A stretch of DNA of 64,000 nucleotides. Source: a bacterium. GTDB taxonomy: Bacteria > CLD3 > SB21. This document shows, one piece after another, positions 17,929-26,825 of this stretch (position 1 is its first letter; each line of letters starts with the position of its first letter). The DNA is taken from assembly GCA_013360215.1 (NCBI GenBank), contig JABWCP010000012.1:19530-83529 (forward strand). The letters run 5' to 3'. Both the position numbers and the translations under genes were made by a program. The notes under the pieces are model-generated. The model was not told where the DNA came from, searched no databases, and saw only the letters and a program-made list of their open reading frames with translations.

Positions 17929-18303
17929 TTATTTCAACGCTTCGGCAATTACGCTTTTCATCATCTTGATTTCAAACGGTTTTTCGATATAGCGGTATGC
18001 GCCAAAACTCAGCGCTTCCTCTTTTTTTTCATCCGAACCGTATGCCGTCATGATAATCACATGCGTCTGCGGGCGTTCTTTTTTTACGCGTTTGAGCAAT
18101 TCGATCCCGCTGATGCCGGGCATGGTAATATCCGTCAATATCAGATCAAACGGATGTTCGGCAAATTTTTCCCACGCTTCGGTACCGGAGGAAGCTGTCA
18201 CGACTTCGTAATTTTCTTTAGATATGATAAAACTCTGGTAGAGACTAAACGTAAGCGTCTCTTCGTCATCTACAATCAAAATTCGCTTTAAAGTACCCGA
18301 CAT
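17929..18303 (-). CDS. Single-domain response regulator (CheY-like)
   Basis: 124 residues, receiver domain only. Acidic pocket Asp12/Asp13, phosphoacceptor Asp58 (LILTDITMPG), switch Thr86 and Lys108 (IEKPFE) are all present. No DNA-binding or enzyme domain, so output must be by protein contact. First gene of the mgl operon; the start ATG is preceded by GAGG. It probably links an unlinked histidine kinase to the DUF4388/roadblock/MglAB proteins. Confidence 0.88.
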   Translation of the reverse strand: MSGTLKRILIVDDEETLTFSLYQSFIISKENYEVVTASSGTEAWEKFAEHPFDLILTDITMPGISGIELLKRVKKERPQTHVIIMTAYGSDEKKEEALSFGAYRYIEKPFEIKMMKSVIAEALK

Positions 18304-18719
18304 AAGGCCTCAGATTGCCATTGAAAAAAACATTTGTTTTAATAATTACAAAACCGAACTGCATCGGTTTAACAGACACCATACGCTTAATAATTTGAAA
18401 TTTTATGTTTGTGACCGATGATTGGAATCTTTACTGCAATGAATTGCGTAATGATTATTCGGGTATTCTTTCAGACTTTCAAATTACAAGATAAATTAAA
18501 TAGCGGGGAAATATATGAAAAGCGAATGGAGATTGTCAATTGAAAAGATATGCTTCGTGAAGAATTTTCAAGACTTTAGCATCGTTTTAAGACAAAGAAA
18601 CTCCTTTACTTTTTATTTTTAGCTGTGTATTTTCCCAAAATTTTGATATACCTGACTTATATTGGTTGTATATAGTTTCGGGTATCGTTGAGGGTGTCAT
18701 CCAATAACCGGAGCAGGGC
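18304..18719. other. 416-bp intergenic region between divergent operons
   Basis: AT-rich DNA between the mgl operon (leftward) and the oxoamine synthase gene (rightward). Both promoters should lie here, but no convincing pair of -35/-10 boxes stands out. A 35-codon frame at 18515-18622 (+) has a GGGGAA upstream but an unremarkable sequence. No hairpin, tRNA or repeat was recognised. Confidence 0.4.
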
Positions 18720-19973
18720 ATGAGTACGTGGTTAGTCGAAAAATGTAAACCGTTTTCTAACTTTGTCGAAGATATTAAGGCCAAAGGCTTATACAGTTAC
18801 TTTACGGAACTGGAACGCACCGGCACATATATCACCGTCAAAGGTCAAAATCTCGTCAATTTTTCATCCAACGATTATTTGGGTCTTACGCATGATCCGC
18901 GTGTGATCGAAGAGGCACGCAAAGCGCTGGATATTTACGGGTCGGGACTCTGCGGATCCCGCTATGTCGTCGGCACGACCATCGAACATACGCGCTTGGA
19001 AGAAAAAATTGCCGACTGGAAGCAAAAAGAAAATTGCATTGTATTTAGTACCGGTTATCAGACTTTGCTTGGCACCGTATCGGCCATGCTGGTCAAAGCC
19101 GATGATTCGATCGAAGATAATATTGTGCTGGCCATTGACAAACTGAGCCACGCCTGTATCCTTGACGGATGCGCGCTGGCCGTAGGAACCCACATGACGC
19201 GCGGCGGAAGTACCAAAAATCTGGACGGACAGATACGGTATTTTCGACACAATGATCCGGGAAGCCTAGAGTCCATCGTTGAGTCCAGTGTCAAACGCGG
19301 TAAAAATGTGATGATCATTGTAGAAGGTGTTTACAGTATGGACGGCGACATTTGTCGTCTTCCGGATTTTGTCAATATTGCCAACAAATACGATGCGTGT
19401 ATCGCCGTAGATGACGCCCATGGCACCGGTGTTTTGGGTAAAACCGGACGCGGCACGGGTGAACACTTCGGCATGGACAAAGATATTGATCTGCTGATGG
19501 GCACCTTCAGCAAAGCCCTAGGCGGCGTCGGAGGCTTTGTGTGTGGCCAGCGCGATGTGATTTCCCACATCAAACATAAAGCCCGCAGCCTCATCTTCTC
19601 CGCCGCATCCCCCGTCTCCAATATCGTTTCCGTATCCAAAATCATAGACATCATTCGTTCTGAACCCGAGCATCTTCAAAATCTGCGCGTCAACGAGTCG
19701 TACTTCAAATCCAAACTCAAAGAATTCGGATTTAACTACGGCGACAGTGAAACACCGATCGTACCGATCATCATCGGTGACTCGGAAAAAACGATGTACA
19801 TTTCCAAAAAATTGTACGAGAACAATATTCTCATGCTGCCGATGATTTTCCCTGCCGTTGCGCGCGGCCAGGAACGTCTTCGCTGTACGATCAGCGCCAA
19901 ACATACGCGCCAGGATTTAGATCACGCCTTGGACGTGCTCTACACGGAAGGTAAAAAAATCGGCGTTATCTGA
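18720..19973 (+). CDS. PLP-dependent alpha-oxoamine synthase (SPT/KBL/AONS family)
   Basis: 417 residues of the fold-type I family that condenses an amino acid with an acyl-CoA. Seen: substrate-loop SNDYLGLTHDPRV, GSGLCGSRYVVGTT, the PLP-stacking and Asp motifs SHACILDG and VDDAHGTGV, and the Schiff-base Lys265 in GTFSKALGG. The N-terminal KAKGLYSYFTELE and C-terminal ETPIVPIIIGD...LPMIFPAV resemble bacterial serine palmitoyltransferases as much as glycine C-acetyltransferase or 8-amino-7-oxononanoate synthase, so the substrate is uncertain. No biotin or threonine genes are adjacent. A single-gene unit with its own terminator. Confidence 0.8.
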   Translation: MSTWLVEKCKPFSNFVEDIKAKGLYSYFTELERTGTYITVKGQNLVNFSSNDYLGLTHDPRVIEEARKALDIYGSGLCGSRYVVGTTIEHTRLEEKIADWKQKENCIVFSTGYQTLLGTVSAMLVKADDSIEDNIVLAIDKLSHACILDGCALAVGTHMTRGGSTKNLDGQIRYFRHNDPGSLESIVESSVKRGKNVMIIVEGVYSMDGDICRLPDFVNIANKYDACIAVDDAHGTGVLGKTGRGTGEHFGMDKDIDLLMGTFSKALGGVGGFVCGQRDVISHIKHKARSLIFSAASPVSNIVSVSKIIDIIRSEPEHLQNLRVNESYFKSKLKEFGFNYGDSETPIVPIIIGDSEKTMYISKKLYENNILMLPMIFPAVARGQERLRCTISAKHTRQDLDHALDVLYTEGKKIGVI

Positions 19974-19995
19974 TATAAAGCAACCTCCATTTTTT

Positions 19996-20027
19996 AAAAC
20001 CCTGCAAGCTTTGGCATGCAGGGTTTT
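19996..20027 (+). terminator. Terminator after the oxoamine synthase gene
   Basis: 11-bp arms AAAACCCTGCA / TGCAGGGTTTT with a 10-base loop and T-run, 22 bp after the stop codon. Confidence 0.88.
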
Positions 20028-20124
20028 TTTGTGTTCGGCCATTTTCATACGCCAATTCCCTTGATTCCCCCTATTTGCTTCTCTATATTCAAAACAATCG
20101 TTTTTTACGGCGGTACGCGGCACC

Positions 20125-21867
20125 ATGACAAAAAAATCGGTCGGTAATTTTATCCTCGTCCTGCATACGCATCTACCCTATGTGCTGCATCATGGTCAAT
20201 GGCCGCATGGCATGGAGTGGCTTTATGAAGCCGCGTCCGAAACTTATATTCCGCTGCTCAATGCCCTGAATGCATTGCAAAACGAAGGCCGCCGGCCGCG
20301 CCTTACCATCAGCATGACTCCGGTCATTACCGAACAACTTGCGAGCGAAGCGTTTAAAAAAGAATTTGTCGCTTTTTTGTACGATGAGATTGAACGCGCC
20401 CGCACGGATATGGTGTCTTTTGAAAAAAGTCCGACGGAGAAAAAGTTAGTTTCGCTGGCGGAATATTGGTTGGATTTTTATCAAAATACGCTCAAAGATT
20501 TTACACTCACATACCGCCATGATTTAATCGGCGCGTTTCGCACCTTACAGGATCAAGGCGTACTTGATATCATCACCTGCGGTGCTACCCACGGATATTT
20601 TCCTCTCCTCGGTACCGATGCCAATATCCACGCGCAAATCCGAATGGCCGTCGTGACACATGAAAAATATTTTGGTCGTAAACCGCGCGGAATATGGCTT
20701 CCGGAATGCGCCTATCGCCCCCGGTATGTATGGACACCGCCCGTGGCTTCGGCGCTTGGCTCCGAGCCGCGTCTTCGTAAAGGTATCGAGGAAATACTGG
20801 ACGCTAACGGTTTGGAATATTTTATCGTTGATTCCTCGCTCGTCGAGCCGGGTCGGGCCGTACCGATGTACATGGGACGGTTTGAAAATCTACGCAAACT
20901 GATGATGCGTTTGGCCAGTGAAAATCGCCCGATACCTAAAGCGGATTTTCTGCAATCGGTATATGATGTCTATAAAACCAAATCATCGTACGACGCACCC
21001 GGTAATCCCGTTTCCATTTTTGCAAGGGATATGGAAACATCCATGCAGGTTTGGTCCAGTGAACAAGGTTATCCCGGCGGCGAATGGTATTTGGATTTCC
21101 ATAAAAAGCACGAGCAAAGCGGACACCGCTACTGGCGCGTCACCAGTCTTGAGGCCGATCTCGGTCTAAAAGCACCATACGAGCCTCAAAAAATCCAATC
21201 GGCCATCGCCGATGATGCACAGCATTTTGTGCAAGCCGTGCGTCAGGCACTCACTCGATTTAAAACAAAACACGGATACGAAGGCACGCTTACCGCTCCT
21301 TTCGATTCCGAGCTTTTCGGGCATTGGTGGTTTGAAGGTCCCGGTTTTCTCAAAACCATCTTCGAACTGATGGATGACGATCCCGCAATCCAAACTATGC
21401 ATTGCGCCGAATCGTTGGATCAGAATCCGCCTGAAAAAATCATCGCTATTCCGGAAGGCAGTTGGGGTGCGGGCGGCAACCACTATGTGTGGTTTAATCA
21501 TGAGGTGGATTGGATGTGGCCTTTTATCTACAATGACGAAGCGGCTATGCGCGATCATGTGCAGCGATGGAACAATAATACCGATCCCGAATGGACCGCG
21601 ATCATCAAACAAATGGTGCGCGAACTTTTTCTTCTCGAATCTTCCGATTGGCCTTTTTTGATCAGCACGCAGTCGGCGATAGATTATGCGACCGAGCGCT
21701 TTATGGAACATCATACTGCTTTTGAAAAATTAGCACGTCTGTCCGAATATCATTGTAACGGTTCTGCATTGCATCCGGACGACCGCGCCTGGTTACGCGA
21801 AATCACATCGCAAGATCACATTTTTGATGATGCGCTGATTGATCCGAATTGGTTTTTGAACGATTGA
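20125..21867 (+). CDS. GH57 glycoside hydrolase, 1,4-alpha-glucan branching type
   Basis: 580 residues. Family 57 landmarks: N-terminal LVLHTHLPYVLHHG, nucleophile Glu194 in GIWLPECAY, and general acid/base Asp394 in PFDSELFGHWWFEG. These motifs and the length match the branching-enzyme subfamily that adds alpha-1,6 branches to glycogen. The C-terminal helical region (about 480-575) is typical. No signal peptide, so cytoplasmic. No other glycogen genes are adjacent, but a protein with a glycogen-binding-type domain is encoded at 29.3 kb. The subfamily is inferred by motif only; an amylase activity is possible. Confidence 0.82.
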   Translation: MTKKSVGNFILVLHTHLPYVLHHGQWPHGMEWLYEAASETYIPLLNALNALQNEGRRPRLTISMTPVITEQLASEAFKKEFVAFLYDEIERARTDMVSFEKSPTEKKLVSLAEYWLDFYQNTLKDFTLTYRHDLIGAFRTLQDQGVLDIITCGATHGYFPLLGTDANIHAQIRMAVVTHEKYFGRKPRGIWLPECAYRPRYVWTPPVASALGSEPRLRKGIEEILDANGLEYFIVDSSLVEPGRAVPMYMGRFENLRKLMMRLASENRPIPKADFLQSVYDVYKTKSSYDAPGNPVSIFARDMETSMQVWSSEQGYPGGEWYLDFHKKHEQSGHRYWRVTSLEADLGLKAPYEPQKIQSAIADDAQHFVQAVRQALTRFKTKHGYEGTLTAPFDSELFGHWWFEGPGFLKTIFELMDDDPAIQTMHCAESLDQNPPEKIIAIPEGSWGAGGNHYVWFNHEVDWMWPFIYNDEAAMRDHVQRWNNNTDPEWTAIIKQMVRELFLLESSDWPFLISTQSAIDYATERFMEHHTAFEKLARLSEYHCNGSALHPDDRAWLREITSQDHIFDDALIDPNWFLND

Positions 21868-21911
21868 CTTTTTCCGCTTATTTTTCCTACTCAACAAACA
21901 CCGGAGGTGTT

Positions 21912-22325
21912 ATGAAAAATTCCCGGATTTTAGTTTTATTTTGTTTGCCGCTCATGACCACGGCCATCCATGCACAATCGGACCCTTTCACAGGTTCCTA
22001 CACCGGCAAAGGATTTCGCCCCGGCGAAAAATATACGGAAAAACCAAGTTATGTGATCGATGTGACGATCGAAAAAACCGGCGATTATTATATGGTACGT
22101 TGGTTTGAAAACGGTAATCTCTCGTATTACGGGCTCGGCATTCACATTGATAATGTTCTTTCTGTCAGTTATGTATCCGTGGATAAATCCATTTACGGAA
22201 CGGTATCGTATAAAGATTTTAAAAAAGATAAAGGTTATCTCGTCGGCGCATGGTGTATCGCGCCCATGGATCCCGACGCCGTCGGTAACGGAAAAAACGG
22301 AATGGAAGTCCTCTGGCCCAAATAA
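21912..22325 (+). CDS. Secreted protein of unknown function
   Basis: 137 residues from the ATG at 21912, which has a strong GGAGGTG ribosome site and gives a clean signal peptide (about 1-22, ending IHAQ); the longer upstream frame has neither. The mature part is strand-rich (FTGSYTGKGF, YYMVRWFENGNLSYYGLGI, GTVSYKDFKKDKGYLVGAW), like a small lipocalin-type or fibronectin-binding barrel. Not recognised. Followed after 104 bp by another small exported protein, so they could form a unit. Confidence 0.7.
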   Translation: MKNSRILVLFCLPLMTTAIHAQSDPFTGSYTGKGFRPGEKYTEKPSYVIDVTIEKTGDYYMVRWFENGNLSYYGLGIHIDNVLSVSYVSVDKSIYGTVSYKDFKKDKGYLVGAWCIAPMDPDAVGNGKNGMEVLWPK

Positions 22326-22429
22326 AGTCCTCGTGAATGGCTTGAAATTCAGATTTTTTGAGTTTATCTTGCCGCGTTCGGATAAAACACACGGAATATA
22401 AATCGTCCCATAAATTAAAGGAGTTTTTT

Positions 22430-22891
22430 ATGAAAAAATGGATGATGATTGCAGCACTGATCACTGCATTTACATTTTCTCAAAATGCCAACGCTCAATT
22501 ACCTGTTAAAATGGGACCGCGCGCAGGCGTCAATATCGGTGACGGCGGCGATTATTTTGTCGGCGGACATATCGAAGTCAGTTTGCCGGTATTACCTTTG
22601 ACCTTCGTTCCGAATGCCGAATACGTCTTCGTAGATAACGCGACAAACATCCATACCGGTGCGGATGTACAATATACATTCATCGGTGTCGGCGTGGCAA
22701 AACTGGTTGCAGGCGGCGGGTATACTTTTCAATACGCCAAACCTAAAGGTGTTGATGCCAGCACCAACAGTGGATTTAACTTGCAATTCGGCGCAAAGGC
22801 CAGCCTAGGTGTGAGTGCGTTTGGATTGATTCGCACAACAAATATTGACGGTAGTTGGGTGAAGTCCATGGTTCTTGGCGTGACGTTTTAA
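22430..22891 (+). CDS. Small outer-membrane-barrel-like exported protein
   Basis: 153 residues. Start at 22430 because AAAGGAG precedes it and a signal peptide follows (about 1-23, ending NANAQ). The mature chain consists of alternating strands (GGDYFVGGHIEVSLP, FVPNAEYVFVD, GGGYTFQYAK, GFNLQFGAKASLG) and ends in a phenylalanine (VLGVTF), a common sign of outer-membrane insertion. Probably an 8-stranded barrel. Lies 28 bp before the acyl-CoA dehydrogenase gene, so transcription may continue into it. Role unknown. Confidence 0.7.
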   Translation: MKKWMMIAALITAFTFSQNANAQLPVKMGPRAGVNIGDGGDYFVGGHIEVSLPVLPLTFVPNAEYVFVDNATNIHTGADVQYTFIGVGVAKLVAGGGYTFQYAKPKGVDASTNSGFNLQFGAKASLGVSAFGLIRTTNIDGSWVKSMVLGVTF

Positions 22892-22919
22892 TTTTAAGTG
22901 AATGCATACAAGGAGTTTT

Positions 22920-24092
22920 ATGGCTGGAAAGTTTAAGAATGTAGATTATTATGATATGGATACGCTGCTCTCCGACGAAGAACGGATGACGCGTGATACG
23001 GTTCGGGATTTTGTGGATGACAAAATCCTGCCCATCATCGAAGAGCATAACCGTAACGGCACGTTTCCTATGCATCTGGTAAAAGAGATGGCCGACCTCG
23101 GTGTTTTTGGAGCCAATCTGCCAGAGAAATACGGTTGTGCCGGCATGAACAATGTCGCGTACGGACTTATCATGCAGGAGCTGGAACGCGGTGACAGCGG
23201 GGTGCGCAGTTTTGCATCGGTGCAGGGCGCGCTCGTAATGTATCCGATCTACGCCTACGGTTCCGAAGAACAAAAAAACTATTGGTTACCTAAACTGGCT
23301 AAGGGTGAAAAAATCGGATGCTTCGGTCTGACTGAACCTGATAACGGCTCCGATCCCGGCGGTATGAAAACTAAAGCCGTCAAAGACGGAAAGCACTATA
23401 TCCTCAATGGCGCCAAGATGTGGATCACCAATGGCACGGTTTCCGATGTGGCCGTTGTCTGGGCGAAATTGGATGGTGTGGTGCGCGGCTTCCTCGTAGA
23501 AAAAGGAACGCCGGGATTTACAGCACCGGAAATGAAAGGTAAGTTTTCATTACGCGCATCCGTTACAAGCGAACTTGTACTTCAGGATGTTCGCATTCCT
23601 GAAGAAAATATTTTACCTAACGGCTCCGGCCTCAAAGCGCCTCTCGGATGTCTTACCCAAGCGCGTTACGGTATCGCGTGGGGTGCACTCGGTGCCGCGA
23701 TGGCGTGCTTTGATTCGTCCGTTCGTTACGCTAAAGAACGTATCCAATTCGATAAGCCCATCGGCAGCTTCCAGTTGGTACAGGAAAAATTGGCTTATAT
23801 GATTACTGAAATCACCAAAGGCCAACTTTTGGTATTGCAACTGGGTCGCCTGAAAGACAGCAACAAGATGAAATTCCATCAGGTTTCGATGGCCAAACGC
23901 AATAACGTGTATATCGCCCTTGAGATAGCCCGGATGGCGCGCGATCTGCATGGCGCTAACGGTATCATCGACGAATATCCGATCATACGCCATATGATGA
24001 ATCTCGAATCCGTGAAAACCTACGAAGGTACGCACGACATTCATACGTTGATCATCGGCGAAAGCGTGACGGGCATTCCGGCTTATAAGTAG
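22920..24092 (+). CDS. Acyl-CoA dehydrogenase, glutaryl-CoA dehydrogenase-like
   Basis: 390 residues from the ATG at 22920 with AAGGAG upstream. FAD- and substrate-binding features: CFGLTEPDNGSDP, KMWITNG, and the catalytic base Glu369 in KTYEGTHDIH. RSFASVQ and SLRASVTSELV match the glutaryl-CoA dehydrogenase subgroup, which oxidises and decarboxylates glutaryl-CoA in lysine and tryptophan breakdown. The electron-transfer flavoprotein partner is not in the window. A strong terminator follows. Confidence 0.85.
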   Translation: MAGKFKNVDYYDMDTLLSDEERMTRDTVRDFVDDKILPIIEEHNRNGTFPMHLVKEMADLGVFGANLPEKYGCAGMNNVAYGLIMQELERGDSGVRSFASVQGALVMYPIYAYGSEEQKNYWLPKLAKGEKIGCFGLTEPDNGSDPGGMKTKAVKDGKHYILNGAKMWITNGTVSDVAVVWAKLDGVVRGFLVEKGTPGFTAPEMKGKFSLRASVTSELVLQDVRIPEENILPNGSGLKAPLGCLTQARYGIAWGALGAAMACFDSSVRYAKERIQFDKPIGSFQLVQEKLAYMITEITKGQLLVLQLGRLKDSNKMKFHQVSMAKRNNVYIALEIARMARDLHGANGIIDEYPIIRHMMNLESVKTYEGTHDIHTLIIGESVTGIPAYK

Positions 24093-24104
24093 TACTCATT
24101 TCAC

Positions 24105-24149
24105 AGCCGCAGCATAGTTTTCGTATTGCATCGAGATTATGCTGCGGCT
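24105..24149 (+). terminator. Terminator after the acyl-CoA dehydrogenase gene
   Basis: 12-bp perfect arms AGCCGCAGCATA / TATGCTGCGGCT with a 21-base loop and a TTTTTT run. Confidence 0.85.
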
Positions 24150-24217
24150 TTTTTATTTTCAAAGTAACCGATCGTCATTTCCCGCGTATATTGTAAAGAT
24201 CAATTTCGGAAATACTC

Positions 24218-24658
24218 ATGAAAATCTGTCCTAACTGCACGACCAACAATCTTGACACGTCGGCCTACTGTGTCAGTTGCGGCGCGGAACTGACAATGCC
24301 TGTTAAAGAAGAACCTGCGCGCGAATCCCGATTTCCCAAAGACCATATCACACATCGCGAAGATCATCCGGCCAGCGGTATGGCAAAACTCGCCATGACG
24401 CTCGGATTGATTTCGTTGTTTTTTGTTTTTTTTGCAGTGATTTGTGCGCCGCTGCCGGGGATCATGGCTATCATCATCGGAAACAATGAACTCAAAAAAC
24501 TGCGCGGTGAAAGATATTCGACCAACGGCGAAACATATTGCCAGATCGGCATTTGGTCGGGTTGGATTTCTACTGCCATCGGCATACTGCTTATTGCCAT
24601 CGGCGGGATCGCGACGATTTGGCTTGTCAATTGGTTTATCGAAGCTTTTACACGTTAA
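24218..24658 (+). CDS. Zinc-ribbon DUF4190-type membrane protein
   Basis: 146 residues. N-terminal zinc ribbon CPNC (4-7) and CVSC (18-21), a charged linker, then a DUF4190-like region with two hydrophobic segments (about 52-80 and 107-140) separated by GIMAIIIGNNELKKLRGERYSTNGE. Such proteins are small membrane-anchored zinc-ribbon proteins of unknown role. Followed 39 bp later by another membrane protein gene. Confidence 0.7.
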   Translation: MKICPNCTTNNLDTSAYCVSCGAELTMPVKEEPARESRFPKDHITHREDHPASGMAKLAMTLGLISLFFVFFAVICAPLPGIMAIIIGNNELKKLRGERYSTNGETYCQIGIWSGWISTAIGILLIAIGGIATIWLVNWFIEAFTR

Positions 24659-24697
24659 TAAGTATTCTTCGTATTCAGATTTTTTAGAGGAGCAGAC

Positions 24698-25351
24698 ATG
24701 TTCATCGGACATTTTGCGACGGGATTTATTTCCAAAAAATGGATGCCGCATATTTCACTTCCCGTGCTTTTTATCACCGTACAATGGCCGGACTTGATAT
24801 GGCCTGCCATGCTTTTATTGGGATGGGAATCGGTACGCATCGAACCCGGCAATACGGTAATGACGCCGCTGGCATTTGATCACTATCCGTACTCGCACAG
24901 CCTCATGACCAATCTTCTCGTTGCATCTCTATTTGCTCTCTGGGCGCTACGGCGATATCGCGATCAACGCGTAGCCGCTTTACTTTTTATCACGGCATGT
25001 AGTCACTGGATTTTGGATTTTGTAACGCACCGACCGGATTTACCGCTTTCGCCGGGCAGTTCGCAAATGTTTGGTCTCGGCTGGTGGAATATTCCTCCGG
25101 TTGCTGTCGTTGCAGAGTTGGCATTAATGGCTGCGGGAATTTTTATCTATCATCGCACAACCCGAGCAACCGGAAAAACAGGCGTATGGGCGTTTTGGGG
25201 TTTGATCGCTTTTCTTATGATCATTCATACAGGAAATCTCCTCGGTCCTCCGCCGCCAAATATTACAGGCATAGCACTGGCCGGGAACCTGATGTGGTTA
25301 TTTGTACTGTGGGCGTATTGGATCGAAAAAAATCGCACCGTAATCAAATAA
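24698..25351 (+). CDS. Membrane protein, DUF457/YdjM-like
   Basis: 217 residues, about six hydrophobic segments. Conserved-looking polar motifs lie near the membrane: FIGHFATGF at the N-terminus, HYPYSHSL (about 66-73) and SHWILDFVTHRPDLPL (about 107-122), which resemble the histidine-rich motifs of the YdjM/DUF457 membrane-bound metal-dependent hydrolase-like family. AGGAG precedes the start. The following peptidase gene starts 34 bp after its stop, so the two may be co-transcribed. Activity unknown. Confidence 0.6.
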   Translation: MFIGHFATGFISKKWMPHISLPVLFITVQWPDLIWPAMLLLGWESVRIEPGNTVMTPLAFDHYPYSHSLMTNLLVASLFALWALRRYRDQRVAALLFITACSHWILDFVTHRPDLPLSPGSSQMFGLGWWNIPPVAVVAELALMAAGIFIYHRTTRATGKTGVWAFWGLIAFLMIIHTGNLLGPPPPNITGIALAGNLMWLFVLWAYWIEKNRTVIK

Positions 25352-25385
25352 ATTACCATTATCGTTTAACTACAGGATCAGCCGT

Positions 25386-26765
25386 ATGAAACAATGGTTT
25401 TGTGTTTTTTTGATCATCATGGTCGCATCATGCCAAAAACCAGCTCCGAAACAACCGGATGTCAAACATTTGGAACCGGCCGCGATGGCTTTGATGAAAC
25501 AAGGTTTGAATGATCTACACGCATACACGATGTTATCCGAACTTACGACGAAAGCGCCCAAAAGACTGAGCGGTTCCGCAATGGCGGACAGCGCCGTTGC
25601 GTGGGGCGAACGTACGATGAAAAATCTCGGATTTGAAAATGTTCGTTTGGAACCCGTAATGGTACCGCATTGGGTACGCGGACCTGTCGAAGAAGCCTTT
25701 ATCACATCAACCGCACCCTCTCAAAAACTCAATATCTGTGCGCTGGGCGGCAGTATCGCCACACCTAAAGAAGGCATCGAGTCCGAAATCATCGAAGTGA
25801 AAAGCCTTCAAGAAGTGCGTACGCTTGGTGACAAAGTGAAAGGCAAAATTGTATTTTACAATCGCCCGTTTGATAAAACGTTATTTGCTCCTTTTGAGGC
25901 CTACGGCGGCGCGGTAGATCAACGCGGATACGGCGCGGTCGAAGCGGCCCGTTTCGGAGCCGCCGCAGTACTGGTTCGCTCCATGACCAATCGGATTGAT
26001 ACCTATCCGCACACCGGCGCGATGCGTTACAACGATTCCATTCCGAAAATTCCGGCCGCCGCGATCAGCACGCTGGATGCCAATAACCTCAGCGCTATGC
26101 TGACCAAAGGACAACCGGTAAAAGTGCGGATGAAACTCACATGCGAAACGTTGGCTGATAAGCTGTCGTACAATGTCATCGGTGAAATTCGCGGAACGGA
26201 AAAACCGGAAGAAGTGATCGTGATCGGCGGGCATCTTGACAGTTGGGATAAAGGTACAGGTGCACACGATGACGGCGCCGGGATCGTACACTCTATCGAA
26301 GCGTTGCGGTTGATGAAGGCTACCGGCCTTTTACCCAAACGCACCGTTCGTGTCGTATTATTTATGAACGAAGAAAACGGCGTCCGCGGCGGTAAGGGTT
26401 ATGCGGCGGTTGAGCGGCCAAACGAAAAACATATTGCCGCTTTGGAATCCGACGGCGGTGGGCATGCACCGCGCGGCTTTGGCGTAGAAGCTGATTCCGT
26501 AAAACTACCGCGGATTACACGATTTGAATCGCTCCTCAAAATCATAGATGCCGATCGCGTCGGGCCCGGGCACGGCGGAACCGATATCGAACCTTTGGGT
26601 AAAACCGGTGTACCGTGTATCGGACTTCATCCCGATCCCCAACGTTATTTTGATTACCATCACTCCGATCACGATACGATCGACAAAGTACATGATCGCG
26701 AACTCGAACTTGGAGCTATTGCCATGGCGATTCTAACTTACGCCATCGCGTTTGAAGGCATTTAA
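25386..26765 (+). CDS. M28-family zinc aminopeptidase/carboxypeptidase-Q-like lipoprotein
   Basis: 459 residues with a lipoprotein-type signal (IIMVASC, Cys16). A protease-associated insert (about 115-235) precedes the M28 catalytic core. The dizinc ligands are all visible: His283 (GGHLDSW), Asp295 (AHDDGAG), catalytic Glu329 with Glu330 (NEENG), Asp356 (ESDGGG) and the His425/426 pair before SDHDT. The order and the PA insert fit carboxypeptidase Q-like enzymes that remove residues from dipeptides and small peptides outside the cytoplasm. Specificity cannot be read from sequence. Confidence 0.85.
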   Translation: MKQWFCVFLIIMVASCQKPAPKQPDVKHLEPAAMALMKQGLNDLHAYTMLSELTTKAPKRLSGSAMADSAVAWGERTMKNLGFENVRLEPVMVPHWVRGPVEEAFITSTAPSQKLNICALGGSIATPKEGIESEIIEVKSLQEVRTLGDKVKGKIVFYNRPFDKTLFAPFEAYGGAVDQRGYGAVEAARFGAAAVLVRSMTNRIDTYPHTGAMRYNDSIPKIPAAAISTLDANNLSAMLTKGQPVKVRMKLTCETLADKLSYNVIGEIRGTEKPEEVIVIGGHLDSWDKGTGAHDDGAGIVHSIEALRLMKATGLLPKRTVRVVLFMNEENGVRGGKGYAAVERPNEKHIAALESDGGGHAPRGFGVEADSVKLPRITRFESLLKIIDADRVGPGHGGTDIEPLGKTGVPCIGLHPDPQRYFDYHHSDHDTIDKVHDRELELGAIAMAILTYAIAFEGI

Positions 26766-26825
26766 AAAACTTGCAGTATCAAAAAGAAGAAACTACCACG
26801 ATATGCTTAAGGTCGTTTTTATCGC

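Noticed and set aside
18515..18622. 35-codon frame between the mgl operon and the oxoamine synthase gene
   Set aside because: Has a GGGGAA upstream, but no signal, helix pattern or conservation can be claimed; too weak to call a gene.
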